Part shown: in pieces, positions 35,962 through 44,592 of the stretch
Layout: each line of letters begins with the position of its first letter
How positions within the stretch are numbered: the stretch's first letter is position 1
Source: Rubrivirga marina
GTDB lineage: Bacteria > Bacteroidota > Rhodothermia > Rhodothermales > Rubricoccaceae
Length of the DNA: 64,000 bases
NCBI RefSeq assembly: GCF_002283365.1
Contig: NZ_MQWD01000001.1
Coordinates: forward strand, 1,621,154-1,685,153
Direction: 5' to 3'
The notes under the pieces: generated by a model
The model's input: the letters and a program-made list of their open reading frames with translations, nothing else
Told to the model about the DNA's origin: nothing
Database searches by the model: none
Translations under genes and position numbers: made by a program

Positions 35962-36738
35962 TCAGAAGAGGCGTAGCTCGACGCCGACCTGCAGGCGCAG
36001 GCCGACGTAGTCGCGGTCGGAGACGGCCGCGCCGTCGTCGAGGCCGTTGGGGTCGGCGAGGTAGCGGCCGAAGTCGCGCGGGAGGTAGGTCTTCCCGTTG
36101 CGGCTGGCGTCGAAGTCGGTGGCCGGCAGCCGGTCCTCCCCGAACGTCTCGACGGGGAACAGGAGGCGGACCGGGACGAACACGCGGTCGCCGACGGCAA
36201 GCCCCCCCAGCACGCCGACCTCGAAGTAGGTCGACGACGCCGTGTAGACGCCGTTGAAGACGAACTCCGAGCCGAGGCTCTCTGACCCGTCCGGGTACGT
36301 CGTGGCGACCTCGACGCGGACCCCGCGAAACATCCCGCCGAACGATCCGCCGACCACGAGCGGTCCGAGTTGGCCCGTCAGGTCGATCGTGACGACGTGG
36401 TCGAGCGTCCGCGCTTGGACGCGGTTGCCGCGTCCGTTCGAGAACGCCGACGCCTCGTCGGACGTCGCGCGGCCGACTTGGTAGGCGAACCCGGCGCCGA
36501 GGCCGCCGCCCCCGATCCGGACCGCCGCCCCGAGGGCCGGGTGCGTGTGCTCGCCGGGCAGGAAGTCGACGGGCGCGTCGAGTACGGTCGAGAAGACGTC
36601 GCTGTAGGTCTCGCCGAGGAGCGCGAGGCGGTCGCCGTCGAACTGTGTCCTCGAGAAGGCGCCGGTGAGGTAGAGGCCCGACGGCTGCGCCGAGGCGGAG
36701 GCGGCCAGCAGAAGGAGGGCGAGGGGTCGGAGGCGCAT
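35962..36738 (-). CDS. Putative outer-membrane beta-barrel protein
   Basis: A 258-residue exported protein with signal peptide (RPLALLLLAASASAQ, cut ~18) and repeated amphipathic strands, for example AGFAYQVGRATSD, HVVTIDLTGQLGPLVVGGSFGGMFRGVRVEVATTYPDG and VGLRLQVGVELRLF, ending in phenylalanine as outer-membrane barrels do. About 10-12 strands plausible. No specific family recognised. First gene of a three-gene unit with two lipoproteins, divergent from ftsX. Confidence 0.75.
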   Translation of the reverse strand: MRLRPLALLLLAASASAQPSGLYLTGAFSRTQFDGDRLALLGETYSDVFSTVLDAPVDFLPGEHTHPALGAAVRIGGGGLGAGFAYQVGRATSDEASAFSNGRGNRVQARTLDHVVTIDLTGQLGPLVVGGSFGGMFRGVRVEVATTYPDGSESLGSEFVFNGVYTASSTYFEVGVLGGLAVGDRVFVPVRLLFPVETFGEDRLPATDFDASRNGKTYLPRDFGRYLADPNGLDDGAAVSDRDYVGLRLQVGVELRLF

Positions 36739-36837
36739 GGGGGAGGGGGCGGACGGCCGGAAGGTCGCCGGCACCGAAACGGCGGCGCGTCCCCTCTGCC
36801 GGGGAGGGCGCCGGTGGGAGAGAAGGCTCGCGCGCGC

Positions 36838-36845
36838 TAGTTTGC
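36838..36845 (+). promoter_or_regulatory. Candidate -7 box for ftsX
   Basis: TAGTTTGC, the closest match to the Bacteroidota TAnnTTTG among those seen, first base 30 bases before the GTG start. Confidence 0.5.
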
Positions 36846-36867
36846 GGCGTCTCCCCCCGACACCCCC

Positions 36868-37767
36868 GTGGCCCTCTCCTACACGCTCCGCGAAGGGCTC
36901 GCCGGCTTCCGGCGCGCCAAGCTGGCCGCGGCGACGAGCGTCGTCGCGCTCGCCATCGCGCTCGTCCTCATCGGCCTGTTCGTCCTGCTCGGGTGGCAGG
37001 GCCAGCAGGTCGCCGAGCTGCTCCGCCAGCGTGCCTCCGAGGTCGAGATCTTCCTCGACGACGACGCGACGGCCGAGGCGTCGGCCCGCGTGGGCGACCG
37101 GCTCCGGAGCGTGGCCGGCGTCGACTCGGTGCGGTACGTCTCGCACGAGGAGGCGGCCGAGATCTTCCGCGAGGCGTTCGGCGAGGAGGCCGACCTCTAC
37201 GACGACGCCCAGTTCCTCCCGGCCAGCTACCGCGTCCGCCTCGGCGGCGACGCGGCCTCGCCCGACTCGCTCGAGGCCTTCGCCGAGGTCGTCGCGGGGT
37301 GGACCGCCGTCGACGACGTGGCCTACGACCGGGCCTCGGTCGAGGCCGTCGAGCGCAACGTCCGGACGTTCTCGAGCGTCGGGCTGGCCGTCGCCCTCCT
37401 CGTCGTGCTCGCGGCGCTGCTCCTCGTCGGCAACACGGTCCGCCTGTCGATCTACGCGCGGCGGATGCTGATCCGGACGATGAAGCTGGTCGGGGCGACG
37501 AACGCGTTCATCCGGCGGCCCTTCCTCATCGAGGGCGTGATCCAGGGGCTCGCGGCGGGCGTCGTGGCCGGCATCGTGCTGTGGGGGCTCTACGGCCTGT
37601 TCCTCCGCTTCATCCGCTCCGCCGACGCGAGCCGCGCGGTCGTGGACTGGCCGGGCGGGACGCCGCTGCTGGCCGTCGCCGCCCTCATCGTCCTCGGGCT
37701 CGTGCTGGGCTTCATCGCGTCGAGCGTGGCCGTCCGGCGGTTCATCCGGCAGGTGAGCCTGAGCTAG
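36868..37767 (+). CDS. ftsX: Cell division permease-like protein FtsX
   Basis: A 299-residue membrane protein with the FtsX plan: N-terminal cytoplasmic YTLREGLAGFRRAKLAA, TM1 (~25-45), extracytoplasmic domain (VEIFLDDDATAEASARVGDRLRSV...VRYVSHEEAAEIF, the FtsX ECD pattern), then three TM helices at ~165-190, ~220-245 and ~265-290, with RRMLIRTMKLVGATNAFIRRPFLIEG in the loop. It couples the FtsE ATPase to cell-wall hydrolases at the septum. ftsE is not adjacent, as is common in this phylum. Start is GTG. Confidence 0.92.
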   Translation: MALSYTLREGLAGFRRAKLAAATSVVALAIALVLIGLFVLLGWQGQQVAELLRQRASEVEIFLDDDATAEASARVGDRLRSVAGVDSVRYVSHEEAAEIFREAFGEEADLYDDAQFLPASYRVRLGGDAASPDSLEAFAEVVAGWTAVDDVAYDRASVEAVERNVRTFSSVGLAVALLVVLAALLLVGNTVRLSIYARRMLIRTMKLVGATNAFIRRPFLIEGVIQGLAAGVVAGIVLWGLYGLFLRFIRSADASRAVVDWPGGTPLLAVAALIVLGLVLGFIASSVAVRRFIRQVSLS

Positions 37768-38024
37768 GGGTTCGCTGCGCCCGCCCGGGAACGGGGAATT
37801 GGGAAACAGGAGCGGGCAGAGGGCGCTGGTTCGCGGCGCCGTGGACGACCGCCAGCGAGGCGGTGGGACGCGGAATCAGACGGGACGGATCGCTCGTCTC
37901 GTGATGCCCATGTGACGAACCGGGCGACGAACGCGGCCCACGGGTGTCTGGATGGTGCATCACGCCCGCCGAGGTACGTCTCGCACGATCAGGACGTTGC
38001 CTCCCCCCATTCGCCCGACTTGTC

Positions 38025-40016
38025 ATGGCCCTCCGCTCTCTGGCGTTCGCCGCCCTCGCCCTTTCCGCCCTCGCGTTCGCCGTCCCACGTCCCGTGGAGC
38101 CCGTCGGCACCATCGCCGGCACCATCACCGACACCGAGACCGGCGACCCGCTCGTCGGAGCCCACGTCGCGATCCCGTTCCTCGGCCTCGGCGCTGCGAC
38201 GGACGAGGCTGGCCGGTTCCGCCTCGCCAACGTGCCGGCCGGGACGCACCGCGTCGTCGTGTCGCACGCCGGCTACGCGCGCGTCGAGCGGCAGGTGCGG
38301 GTGGAGGACGGCGCCCAGGTCGCGCTCGACGTGGCCCTCGCGGCTGTCGAGGTGGGCGAGGTCGTCGTCGAGTACGAGCGGCCGATGATGGAGCAGGATG
38401 CGATCTCAGTCCGCGGACGGACGGCGGGGATCGCGCCGCCGCCGGCCGCTCCCGCGGCGCCGCCGGCCGCGAGCGGCCAGTTCTACATGCAGCGCCAGTC
38501 GACGACCGGCGGCGGGCTCCAGCCACCACCGACCGACCGCGAGGGCTACGCGCCCATCGACGAGGTCGGGTTCAAGACGGCCACCGACGCGCCGCTCTCG
38601 ACATTCTCCATCGATGTCGACCGGGCCAGCTACGCCAACACGCGCCGGTTCCTCACCGACGACCGGCTCCCGCCCGTCGACGCCGTCCGCGTCGAGGAGT
38701 TCGTCAACGCCTTCGACTACGCGCTCGACGGGCCGGGCGAGCAGGACCGCCACCCGTTCGCCGTCCACACCGAGGTGACCGAGGCGCCGTGGGCGCCGGC
38801 CCACCGGCTCGTCCGGATCGGGCTCCAGGGGCGGCGGATCGACACCGAGGACCTCCCGCCGGCCAACCTCGTCTTCCTCCTCGACGTCTCGGGCTCGATG
38901 CAGGCGCCCGACAAGCTCCCGCTCCTCCAGCGCGCGTTCCGGCTCCTCGTCCGCGAGATGCGGCCGGAGGACCGCGTGGCGATCGTCGTCTACGCCGGCG
39001 CCTCGGGCCTCGTCCTCCCGTCGACCGACGGGACGGAGAAGGCCGAGATCCTCGACGCCATCGACCGGCTCCAGGCCGGCGGCTCGACGGCCGGCGCCGA
39101 GGGCCTCCGCCTCGCCTACGCCACGGCCCGCGAGCACTTCGACCCCCGCGCGACGAACCGCGTGATCCTCGCCACCGACGGCGACTTCAACGTGGGCGTC
39201 TCGTCCGACGCCGAGATGCAGCGGCTGATCGAGGAGGAGCGCGAGTCGGGCGTCTTTTTGTCCGTCCTCGGGTTCGGCACGGGCAACCTCCAGGACTCGA
39301 AGATGGAGACGCTCGCCGACCACGGGAACGGCAACTACGCCTACATCGACTCGATCCGCGAGGCCGAGCGCGTGTTCGTCCGCGAGTTCGGCGGAACGCT
39401 GTTCGCCATCGCGAAGGACGTCAAGATCCAGGTCGAGTTCAACCCGGCCGAGGTCGCGGGCTACCGGCTCGTCGGCTACGAGAACCGGATGCTGGCGGCG
39501 GAGGACTTCAACGACGACCAGAAGGACGCCGGCGAGCTCGGCGCGGGCCACACGGTCACGGCGCTCTACGAGGTCGTCCCGGTGGGCGTCGAGGTGCCGA
39601 CGGCCGGCGTCGACGGGCTCCGCTACCAGACGGCGCCGTCGCTCACGAGCGCGGCCCGGAGCGGCGAGCTGATGACCGTCGCCCTCCGCTACAAGCCGGC
39701 CACCGGCGCCGGCACGTTCGCCGACGAGTCCGTCCGCCTCGCGGTCTCCGTCGACGGGGCCGGCTTCCGGCCGATCGCGCGGGCCTCGGAGGCCACGCGC
39801 TGGGCGACGGCCGTGGCCGAAGCGGCGTTGCTCCTCCGCCAGAGCGAGTACGCGCCCGGCGCGTCGTGGGAGCAGGCGCTCGCCCTCGCCCGCGGCGCCC
39901 GCGGCGGTGACCCCCACGGCGACCGCGCCGAGTTCGTCCGCATGATGGAGACGGCCCAGGCGCTCCAGCAGACCGAGGCCGCCCAGCGCGATCGGCCCGT
40001 CGCGCTGGGGGACTGA
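38025..40016 (+). CDS. von Willebrand factor A protein (YfbK type) with N-terminal regulatory-like domain
   Basis: A 663-residue exported protein. Signal peptide ~1-22; carboxypeptidase-regulatory-like domain ~25-105 (GTIAGTITDTETGDPLVGAHV...GRFRLANVPAGTHRVVVSHAGY); Pro/Ala linker; YfbK-type N-terminal segment FSIDVDRASYANTRRFLTDDRLP (~195); vWA domain with intact MIDAS DVSGS (Asp287) and TDGDFNVG; C-terminal YfbK domain. The domain order is common in Bacteroidota. Function unknown; a metal-dependent adhesion or assembly role is inferred. The 257-base gap before it holds no gene I can support. ATG at 38025 gives the signal peptide. Confidence 0.87.
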   Translation: MALRSLAFAALALSALAFAVPRPVEPVGTIAGTITDTETGDPLVGAHVAIPFLGLGAATDEAGRFRLANVPAGTHRVVVSHAGYARVERQVRVEDGAQVALDVALAAVEVGEVVVEYERPMMEQDAISVRGRTAGIAPPPAAPAAPPAASGQFYMQRQSTTGGGLQPPPTDREGYAPIDEVGFKTATDAPLSTFSIDVDRASYANTRRFLTDDRLPPVDAVRVEEFVNAFDYALDGPGEQDRHPFAVHTEVTEAPWAPAHRLVRIGLQGRRIDTEDLPPANLVFLLDVSGSMQAPDKLPLLQRAFRLLVREMRPEDRVAIVVYAGASGLVLPSTDGTEKAEILDAIDRLQAGGSTAGAEGLRLAYATAREHFDPRATNRVILATDGDFNVGVSSDAEMQRLIEEERESGVFLSVLGFGTGNLQDSKMETLADHGNGNYAYIDSIREAERVFVREFGGTLFAIAKDVKIQVEFNPAEVAGYRLVGYENRMLAAEDFNDDQKDAGELGAGHTVTALYEVVPVGVEVPTAGVDGLRYQTAPSLTSAARSGELMTVALRYKPATGAGTFADESVRLAVSVDGAGFRPIARASEATRWATAVAEAALLLRQSEYAPGASWEQALALARGARGGDPHGDRAEFVRMMETAQALQQTEAAQRDRPVALGD

Positions 40017-40024
40017 TGATGTCG

Positions 40025-40054
40025 GGTCGGGGCGCGCCGCCGTGTGCCCCGACC
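40025..40054 (+). terminator. Hairpin after the vWA gene, no U-tract
   Basis: GGTCGGGGC pairs perfectly with GCCCCGACC around a 12-base loop, starting 9 bases after the stop. Possible weak terminator or 3'-end protector. Confidence 0.5.
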
Positions 40055-40206
40055 GTTGCCGACCCGGCCCACGGCACCGCCGAGGTGGCCCGCCTCGGCG
40101 ACGCGCCAGCAGGTGGAGGGGCCGAATACCGGCGCAAGCCGGAACGCGGCGGCGACGGACGGCACACGCGAGCTCGTAATGGCACGCGTTTGGATCTGGC
40201 GCGTTC

Positions 40207-42819
40207 ATGCCTCTCCCTGGTCCTCCCACCTCCCCCGTGGCCCTGACGCCCAACGTCGCCCGCCCCGCCCGCTCGTGGTCGCCCTCGGCGCCCGTCGAGG
40301 AGCCCACGCGGAACCCCTTCAAGCGCTACTGGCGGGCCGTGACCGACGACGAGGCGTCGTGGGGACGCCGGCTGTTCGTGGGCCTCGGCGTTCCGTTTGG
40401 GATCGGCCTGGGGGGATTGGTGCTCGGCGTGGCGGCGTTCGCCGTCTACGCGTGGTCGCTCCTGCCGGAGACGCCGGACGCCTACGCCCTCGCCCGTGCC
40501 ACGCAGTCGCAGCCGACCGTCGTCGTCGACGTCCGCGGCGAGCGGATCACGCAGTTCGAGCCCGAGTTCCGCGAGTGGGTCCCGCTCGACTCCATCCCGA
40601 CCCACCTCGTCGACGCGCTCATCGCGACTGAGGACCGCGACTTCTACGGTCACGGCGGCATCGACTACCAGCGGACCGTCGGGGCCATCTGGAACACGCT
40701 CAAGGGCGCCCGCCAGGGCGGCTCGACCATTACGCAGCAGCTCGCGCGGAACCTCTTCCCGGACGAGATCGGCAACGCCGGGACCATCGAGCGGAAGACG
40801 AAGGAGGCCCTCGCGGCGCGCGCCATCGAACGCGACCACACCAAGCGCGAGATCCTCGAGGCCTACCTCAACACGGTCCCGTTCCTCTACAACGCGCACG
40901 GCGTCGAGCTCGCGGCGCGGACCTACTTCGCCTCGCACGCGCCCGACCTGACCGTGCCCCAGTCGGCCATGCTGGTGGCGATGCTGAAGGGGCCGAACCA
41001 GTTCAACCCGGTCCGCCACCCCGAGGCGGCGACGGACCGCCGGAACCTCGTGCTTCGGCTGATGGCCGAGCAGGGCGTTCTCGGTCAGGAGGAGGCGGCG
41101 GCGTACCAGGCCGAGGGCCTGGACATCGACCTCCAGCCGCAGCCCTCGACCTACAGCGCCGCGCCCCACTTCACGGCCGCCGTCCGCCGCGAGCTCGACG
41201 CGTGGGCCACGGCGCGTGGCTACGACGTCGACCGGGACGGGCTCGTCGTCCGCACGACGCTCGACCTGACGATGCAGCGGGAGGCCGAGGCCGCCGTCGC
41301 CGCCCGCGCCGGCCGGCTCCAGCGGACCGCCGACGGCCAGTGGGGCCGCCGCGTCCCCCGCGCCGCGCTCGACGCCGCGTTCCGCAAGACGACGGCCTAC
41401 GCCCAGGCCGTCGACGGCGGGATGAGCGAGTCCGAGGCGCTCGCCGAGGTCCGCGCCGACGCCGCGCTGTGGGATTCCGTGGCCCAGACGGTCCGCCGCG
41501 TCGAGGCGTCGCTCGTGGCGATCCAGCCCGAGACCGGCGCCGTCCGCGCCTACGTTGGCTCCCGAGACTTCCGCGTCGACGAGTACGACCACGCGGGCGT
41601 GGCGCTCCGCCAGCCCGGCTCGACGTTCAAGGCGTTCGTGTTCGCCGGCGCGCTCCAGCGTGGCTACGGCCCCGAAGACGAGATCGACGGCGGCGCTGCC
41701 GAGGTGGAGCTCGACGACGGCACGACGTGGACCCCGGCCGGCGGCTGGTCGGAGGGCACGCTCGCCGACGCGCTCGCCTACTCCAAGAACGCCGCGACGG
41801 CCCGGCTCACGCAGGAAATCGGGCCGCACCGCGTGGCGCTCGTGGCCCAGCGGATGGGCGTCGAGAGCGACCTCGACGTGGTCCCGTCGATCGGCCTGGG
41901 CACGAGCCCGGTCACGCTCCTCGAGATGGTCTCGGCCTACGCCACGATCGCCAACGACGGGCTCCGCCGCGAGCCGAAGCTCATCACGCGCGTCGAGACG
42001 GCGTCGGGCACGGTCCTCGACACGTTCGGCGGCGTGGGCCGGCAGGCGCTCACGCGCCGCGACGCGCGCAACCTCCTCGACATGCTCCGCGGCGTCATCG
42101 ACCGCGGGACCGGGCGCCCGCTCCGCGAGATGGGCGTGACCGGCGACCTCGCCGGCAAGACCGGCACCACGCAGGAGTACGCCGACGGCTGGTTCATCGC
42201 CATGCGGCCCGGGCTGGCGGTCGGCGCCTGGGTCGGGTTCAACGACCAGCGGGTCACGTTCCGGTCGAAGCAGACCGGCGAGGGCTCGCGGACGGCGCTG
42301 CCCGTCGTCGGCGACTTCCTCCTGCGCGTCCAGGACCGCCTCCCGAACGTGGCGTTCCCGCCGCCGCCCGGCCGCTACGCCGACCTCGACTTCGACGCCG
42401 ACGGGGACTCGCTCCTCATCGATGAGGCCGACGTGGCCGACCTTACGGCCGAGGACTACGAGTGGGCCTACGGCGAGGACCCCTACGACCCGGTCGAGGT
42501 GGACGTCCCCGACGTCGAGCGGCCGATGGAGGACCGCCCCGACCTCCGCCAGCCGCCCCCCGCCACGCGCCGGATCGGCTGGGACGGCAACGGCCAGCGG
42601 AGCGACGAGCGCCAGCGGACCGACGCGCCCCGCCGGGCCCCGATCCCAAGGACGCCCCCCCCGTCCGCCCCGCGCGGCGGCCAGTCGGGCGAGCCCGTCA
42701 TGATCCCACGGGACGCCCCGCCGACGCCGGACCCGGAGGTCCGCAACCGAAACAACCGCGGCGGCATGACGGCCGAGGAGATGATCGAGGAGGCCCGCCG
42801 CCGCGACGGGGACGGCTAG
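40207..42819 (+). CDS. Penicillin-binding protein 1A-type transglycosylase/transpeptidase
   Basis: An 870-residue class A PBP that polymerises and crosslinks peptidoglycan. Cytoplasmic tail, one TM (~60-85), GT51 domain with catalytic Glu142 in IATEDRDFYGHGG and QGGSTITQQLARNLF; EAYLNTVPF motif. Transpeptidase domain: serine nucleophile Ser472 in PGSTFKAF, SKN in YSKNAAT, KTG in AGKTGTTQEYADGW. The C-terminal ~110 residues are acidic then proline/arginine-rich and probably disordered. ATG at 40207 is used; GTG at 40237 is also possible. The 190 bases before it hold a hairpin but no gene. Confidence 0.94.
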   Translation: MPLPGPPTSPVALTPNVARPARSWSPSAPVEEPTRNPFKRYWRAVTDDEASWGRRLFVGLGVPFGIGLGGLVLGVAAFAVYAWSLLPETPDAYALARATQSQPTVVVDVRGERITQFEPEFREWVPLDSIPTHLVDALIATEDRDFYGHGGIDYQRTVGAIWNTLKGARQGGSTITQQLARNLFPDEIGNAGTIERKTKEALAARAIERDHTKREILEAYLNTVPFLYNAHGVELAARTYFASHAPDLTVPQSAMLVAMLKGPNQFNPVRHPEAATDRRNLVLRLMAEQGVLGQEEAAAYQAEGLDIDLQPQPSTYSAAPHFTAAVRRELDAWATARGYDVDRDGLVVRTTLDLTMQREAEAAVAARAGRLQRTADGQWGRRVPRAALDAAFRKTTAYAQAVDGGMSESEALAEVRADAALWDSVAQTVRRVEASLVAIQPETGAVRAYVGSRDFRVDEYDHAGVALRQPGSTFKAFVFAGALQRGYGPEDEIDGGAAEVELDDGTTWTPAGGWSEGTLADALAYSKNAATARLTQEIGPHRVALVAQRMGVESDLDVVPSIGLGTSPVTLLEMVSAYATIANDGLRREPKLITRVETASGTVLDTFGGVGRQALTRRDARNLLDMLRGVIDRGTGRPLREMGVTGDLAGKTGTTQEYADGWFIAMRPGLAVGAWVGFNDQRVTFRSKQTGEGSRTALPVVGDFLLRVQDRLPNVAFPPPPGRYADLDFDADGDSLLIDEADVADLTAEDYEWAYGEDPYDPVEVDVPDVERPMEDRPDLRQPPPATRRIGWDGNGQRSDERQRTDAPRRAPIPRTPPPSAPRGGQSGEPVMIPRDAPPTPDPEVRNRNNRGGMTAEEMIEEARRRDGDG

Positions 42820-42821
42820 GC

Positions 42822-42841
42822 CCGCCTCGGCGCCGAGGCGG
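42822..42841. repeat. Palindromic element copy 15
   Basis: Perfect 20-base palindrome (CG centre) two bases after the PBP stop codon. Confidence 0.92.
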
Positions 42842-42917
42842 GGGAGGTGAAGTGTCGGCAAGGCGGAACGCTTCCAGGCGGCCCGCCCTTCACCCGTCTC
42901 CCTTCACGCCCCACCCC

Positions 42918-44084
42918 ATGCCCCGCGTCCTCCTCTTCACCGGCAAGGGCGGCGTCGGGAAGACGACGTGCGCCGCGGCCACGGCCCTCGCCTGCGCCAG
43001 CCGCGGCCAGCGCACGCTCGTCCTCTCGACCGACCCCGCCCACTCGCTCGCCGACGCCGTCGACCGGCCGCTCGGGCCCGAGCCCCGCGAGCTCGCTCCG
43101 AAGCTCGACGCCATGGAGGTCGACCTGTACTACTCCATGCGGAAGTACTGGGGCAACATGCGCGAGCTGGTCCGCGCCGTCCTCCGCTTTCAGGGCGCCG
43201 ACGCCATCGCGGCCGAGGAGCTCGCCGCGCTGCCCGGGATGGGCGAGGGGAGCGCGCTCCTGTGGCTCGACGAGTTCGTCCGCTCCGGCGACTACGACGT
43301 GATCGTCCTCGACGCCGCGCCGACGGGCGAGACGCTGACGCTCCTCACGCTCCCCCAGGTCACGCAGTGGTGGCTCCAGAAGGCGTTCCCGCTCCAGAAG
43401 ACGGCCATCAAGACCGTCGGCTTCGCCGTCCGCAAGACGACGGGCGTCCCGCTCGACAAGGGCTACGAGGAGCTCGACCGGCTCTTCGGGAAGCTCGGCG
43501 ACGTGCAGGAGATCTTGCAGGACCCTGAGGTCACGTCGGCCCGCCTCGTGATGAACCCGGAGCGGATGGTGATCCAGGAGGCCAAGCGGGCCTACACCTA
43601 CCTCCAGCTCTACGGCTACGGCGTCGACGCGGCGGTGGTGAACCGCGTGATCCCGGAGGACGAGGCGGGCGGCGTCATGGCGAAGTACGTCGAGGCGCAG
43701 GCCGGCTACCTCGACGAGATCCACCGCTCGTTCCACCCGCTCCCGGTCCTGACCGTGCCCCACCTCGGGCGCGAGGTGTTCGGACTCGAGCTGCTGGAGC
43801 AGGTCGCCGAGGGGATGTACGAGGGCCGCGACCCGGCGGCCGTCTACCACGCCGAGCCGTCTTACAAGGTCGAGAACGAGGGCGAGGTCTACACCGTCGC
43901 GCTCCGCGTGCCCGGCGCCGACCCCGGCGACGTGGAGGCCGAGCAGTTCGGGGACGACCTCGTGGTCCAGATCGCGAACCAGCGACGCAACGTCACGCTG
44001 CCCGCATTCCTAGCCTACTACCGTTTGGCCGAGGCGCGCGTCGCGGACGGCTGGCTCCGCGCCCGGTTCGTGCCCGAGGCGTAG
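42918..44084 (+). CDS. ArsA/Get3-family ATPase with HSP20-like C-terminal domain
   Basis: A 388-residue P-loop ATPase. Deviant Walker A FTGKGGVGKTTCAAATA at residues ~6-22, switch motif STDPAHSLADA (~40-50), DAAPTGETLTLL (~130), and a final ~75-residue domain (YKVENEGEVYTVALRVPGADPGDVEAEQFGDDLVVQIANQRRNVTLP) matching the ArsA HSP20-like fold. A single ATPase half and no arsenic genes nearby point to a Get3-like or chaperone-related role rather than arsenite export. Bacterial members lack a proven function. Start ATG at 42918. Confidence 0.88.
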   Translation: MPRVLLFTGKGGVGKTTCAAATALACASRGQRTLVLSTDPAHSLADAVDRPLGPEPRELAPKLDAMEVDLYYSMRKYWGNMRELVRAVLRFQGADAIAAEELAALPGMGEGSALLWLDEFVRSGDYDVIVLDAAPTGETLTLLTLPQVTQWWLQKAFPLQKTAIKTVGFAVRKTTGVPLDKGYEELDRLFGKLGDVQEILQDPEVTSARLVMNPERMVIQEAKRAYTYLQLYGYGVDAAVVNRVIPEDEAGGVMAKYVEAQAGYLDEIHRSFHPLPVLTVPHLGREVFGLELLEQVAEGMYEGRDPAAVYHAEPSYKVENEGEVYTVALRVPGADPGDVEAEQFGDDLVVQIANQRRNVTLPAFLAYYRLAEARVADGWLRARFVPEA

Positions 44085-44114
44085 GAGATCCCCGGATCTC
44101 GTGTCATCCCCCGA

Positions 44115-44144
44115 TTGGCGGTTGGCCGCGTGACCGTAGGTTTC
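44115..44144 (+). promoter_or_regulatory. Candidate promoter for the small unknown gene
   Basis: TTG at 44115-44117, 19 bases, then TAGGTTTC at 44137-44144. Consistent with the -33/-7 arrangement; start codons follow at 44163 or 44211. Confidence 0.5.
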
Positions 44145-44210
44145 CGTTCCGCCCGTTTAACGATGCCGACGAATGGGCCGATAGGGGATAAGGCTCCCCA
44201 ACCCTGCGAC

Positions 44211-44486
44211 ATGGCCCTCTCGAATCCTCCGCTTCCGCCCGACTACGACGGGCTCGGGTTCTCGGACCCGACCAACGAGTTCGTGCGCATCACGACGACC
44301 GAGGACGAGGCGGGCCGGGCCCTGGTCGACGGCGTCGTCGTCATCCCCGGCCTGCCGGTCTGCCGCGTCCGCATGAAGACGGACGTCGACCGGATCTACC
44401 GCTACGGGCCGGGCCGGCACGCCCTTCTGGGCTACGTCCGCGCGGCGCTCCACGAGGACGTCGTCGTCGAGCTGCCCTGGAACTGA
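44211..44486 (+). CDS. Small protein of unknown function
   Basis: A 91-residue protein (MALSNPPLPPDYDGLGFSD...), no signal peptide or TM segment. Features: TNEFVRITTTEDEAGRALVDGVVVIPGLPVCRVRM, a compact mixed alpha/beta-looking core with a single cysteine, and a tail HEDVVVELPWN. An earlier in-frame ATG at 44163 would add 16 residues; ATG at 44211 is preferred because the extra part is low in conserved-looking content, but this is not decisive. It has its own promoter candidate. No family recognised. Confidence 0.6.
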   Translation: MALSNPPLPPDYDGLGFSDPTNEFVRITTTEDEAGRALVDGVVVIPGLPVCRVRMKTDVDRIYRYGPGRHALLGYVRAALHEDVVVELPWN

Positions 44487-44539
44487 GCGGAGCGAGGGCG
44501 GCGCAGCCAACCGCTCGCTAGACGGGGCAGCCAGTTGAT

Positions 44540-44555
44540 CCGTCCCGCGGGACGG
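44540..44555. terminator. 16-base perfect palindrome between convergent genes
   Basis: CCGTCCCG/CGGGACGG in the gap between the small unknown gene and mscS, six bases before another palindromic element copy. Possibly shared 3'-end structure. Confidence 0.45.
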
Positions 44556-44561
44556 GCGTGC

Positions 44562-44581
44562 CCGCCTCGGTGCCGAGGCGG
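44562..44581. repeat. Palindromic element copy 16
   Basis: Perfect arms with TG centre, 11 bases beyond the mscS stop. Confidence 0.9.
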
Positions 44582-44592
44582 GGTGCGTCGGG

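Noticed and set aside
40083-40100. Half-sites of the palindromic element (GCCCGCCTCGGCGACGCG here; also near 30165, 51378, 55140 and 63427)
   Set aside because: Only one arm matches; in GC-rich sequence single arms occur by chance, so they were not counted as copies.
42918-44084. Arsenite-efflux ATPase ArsA
   Set aside because: Single ATPase half with an HSP20-like tail and no arsB, arsD or arsR nearby; Get3-like description is safer.
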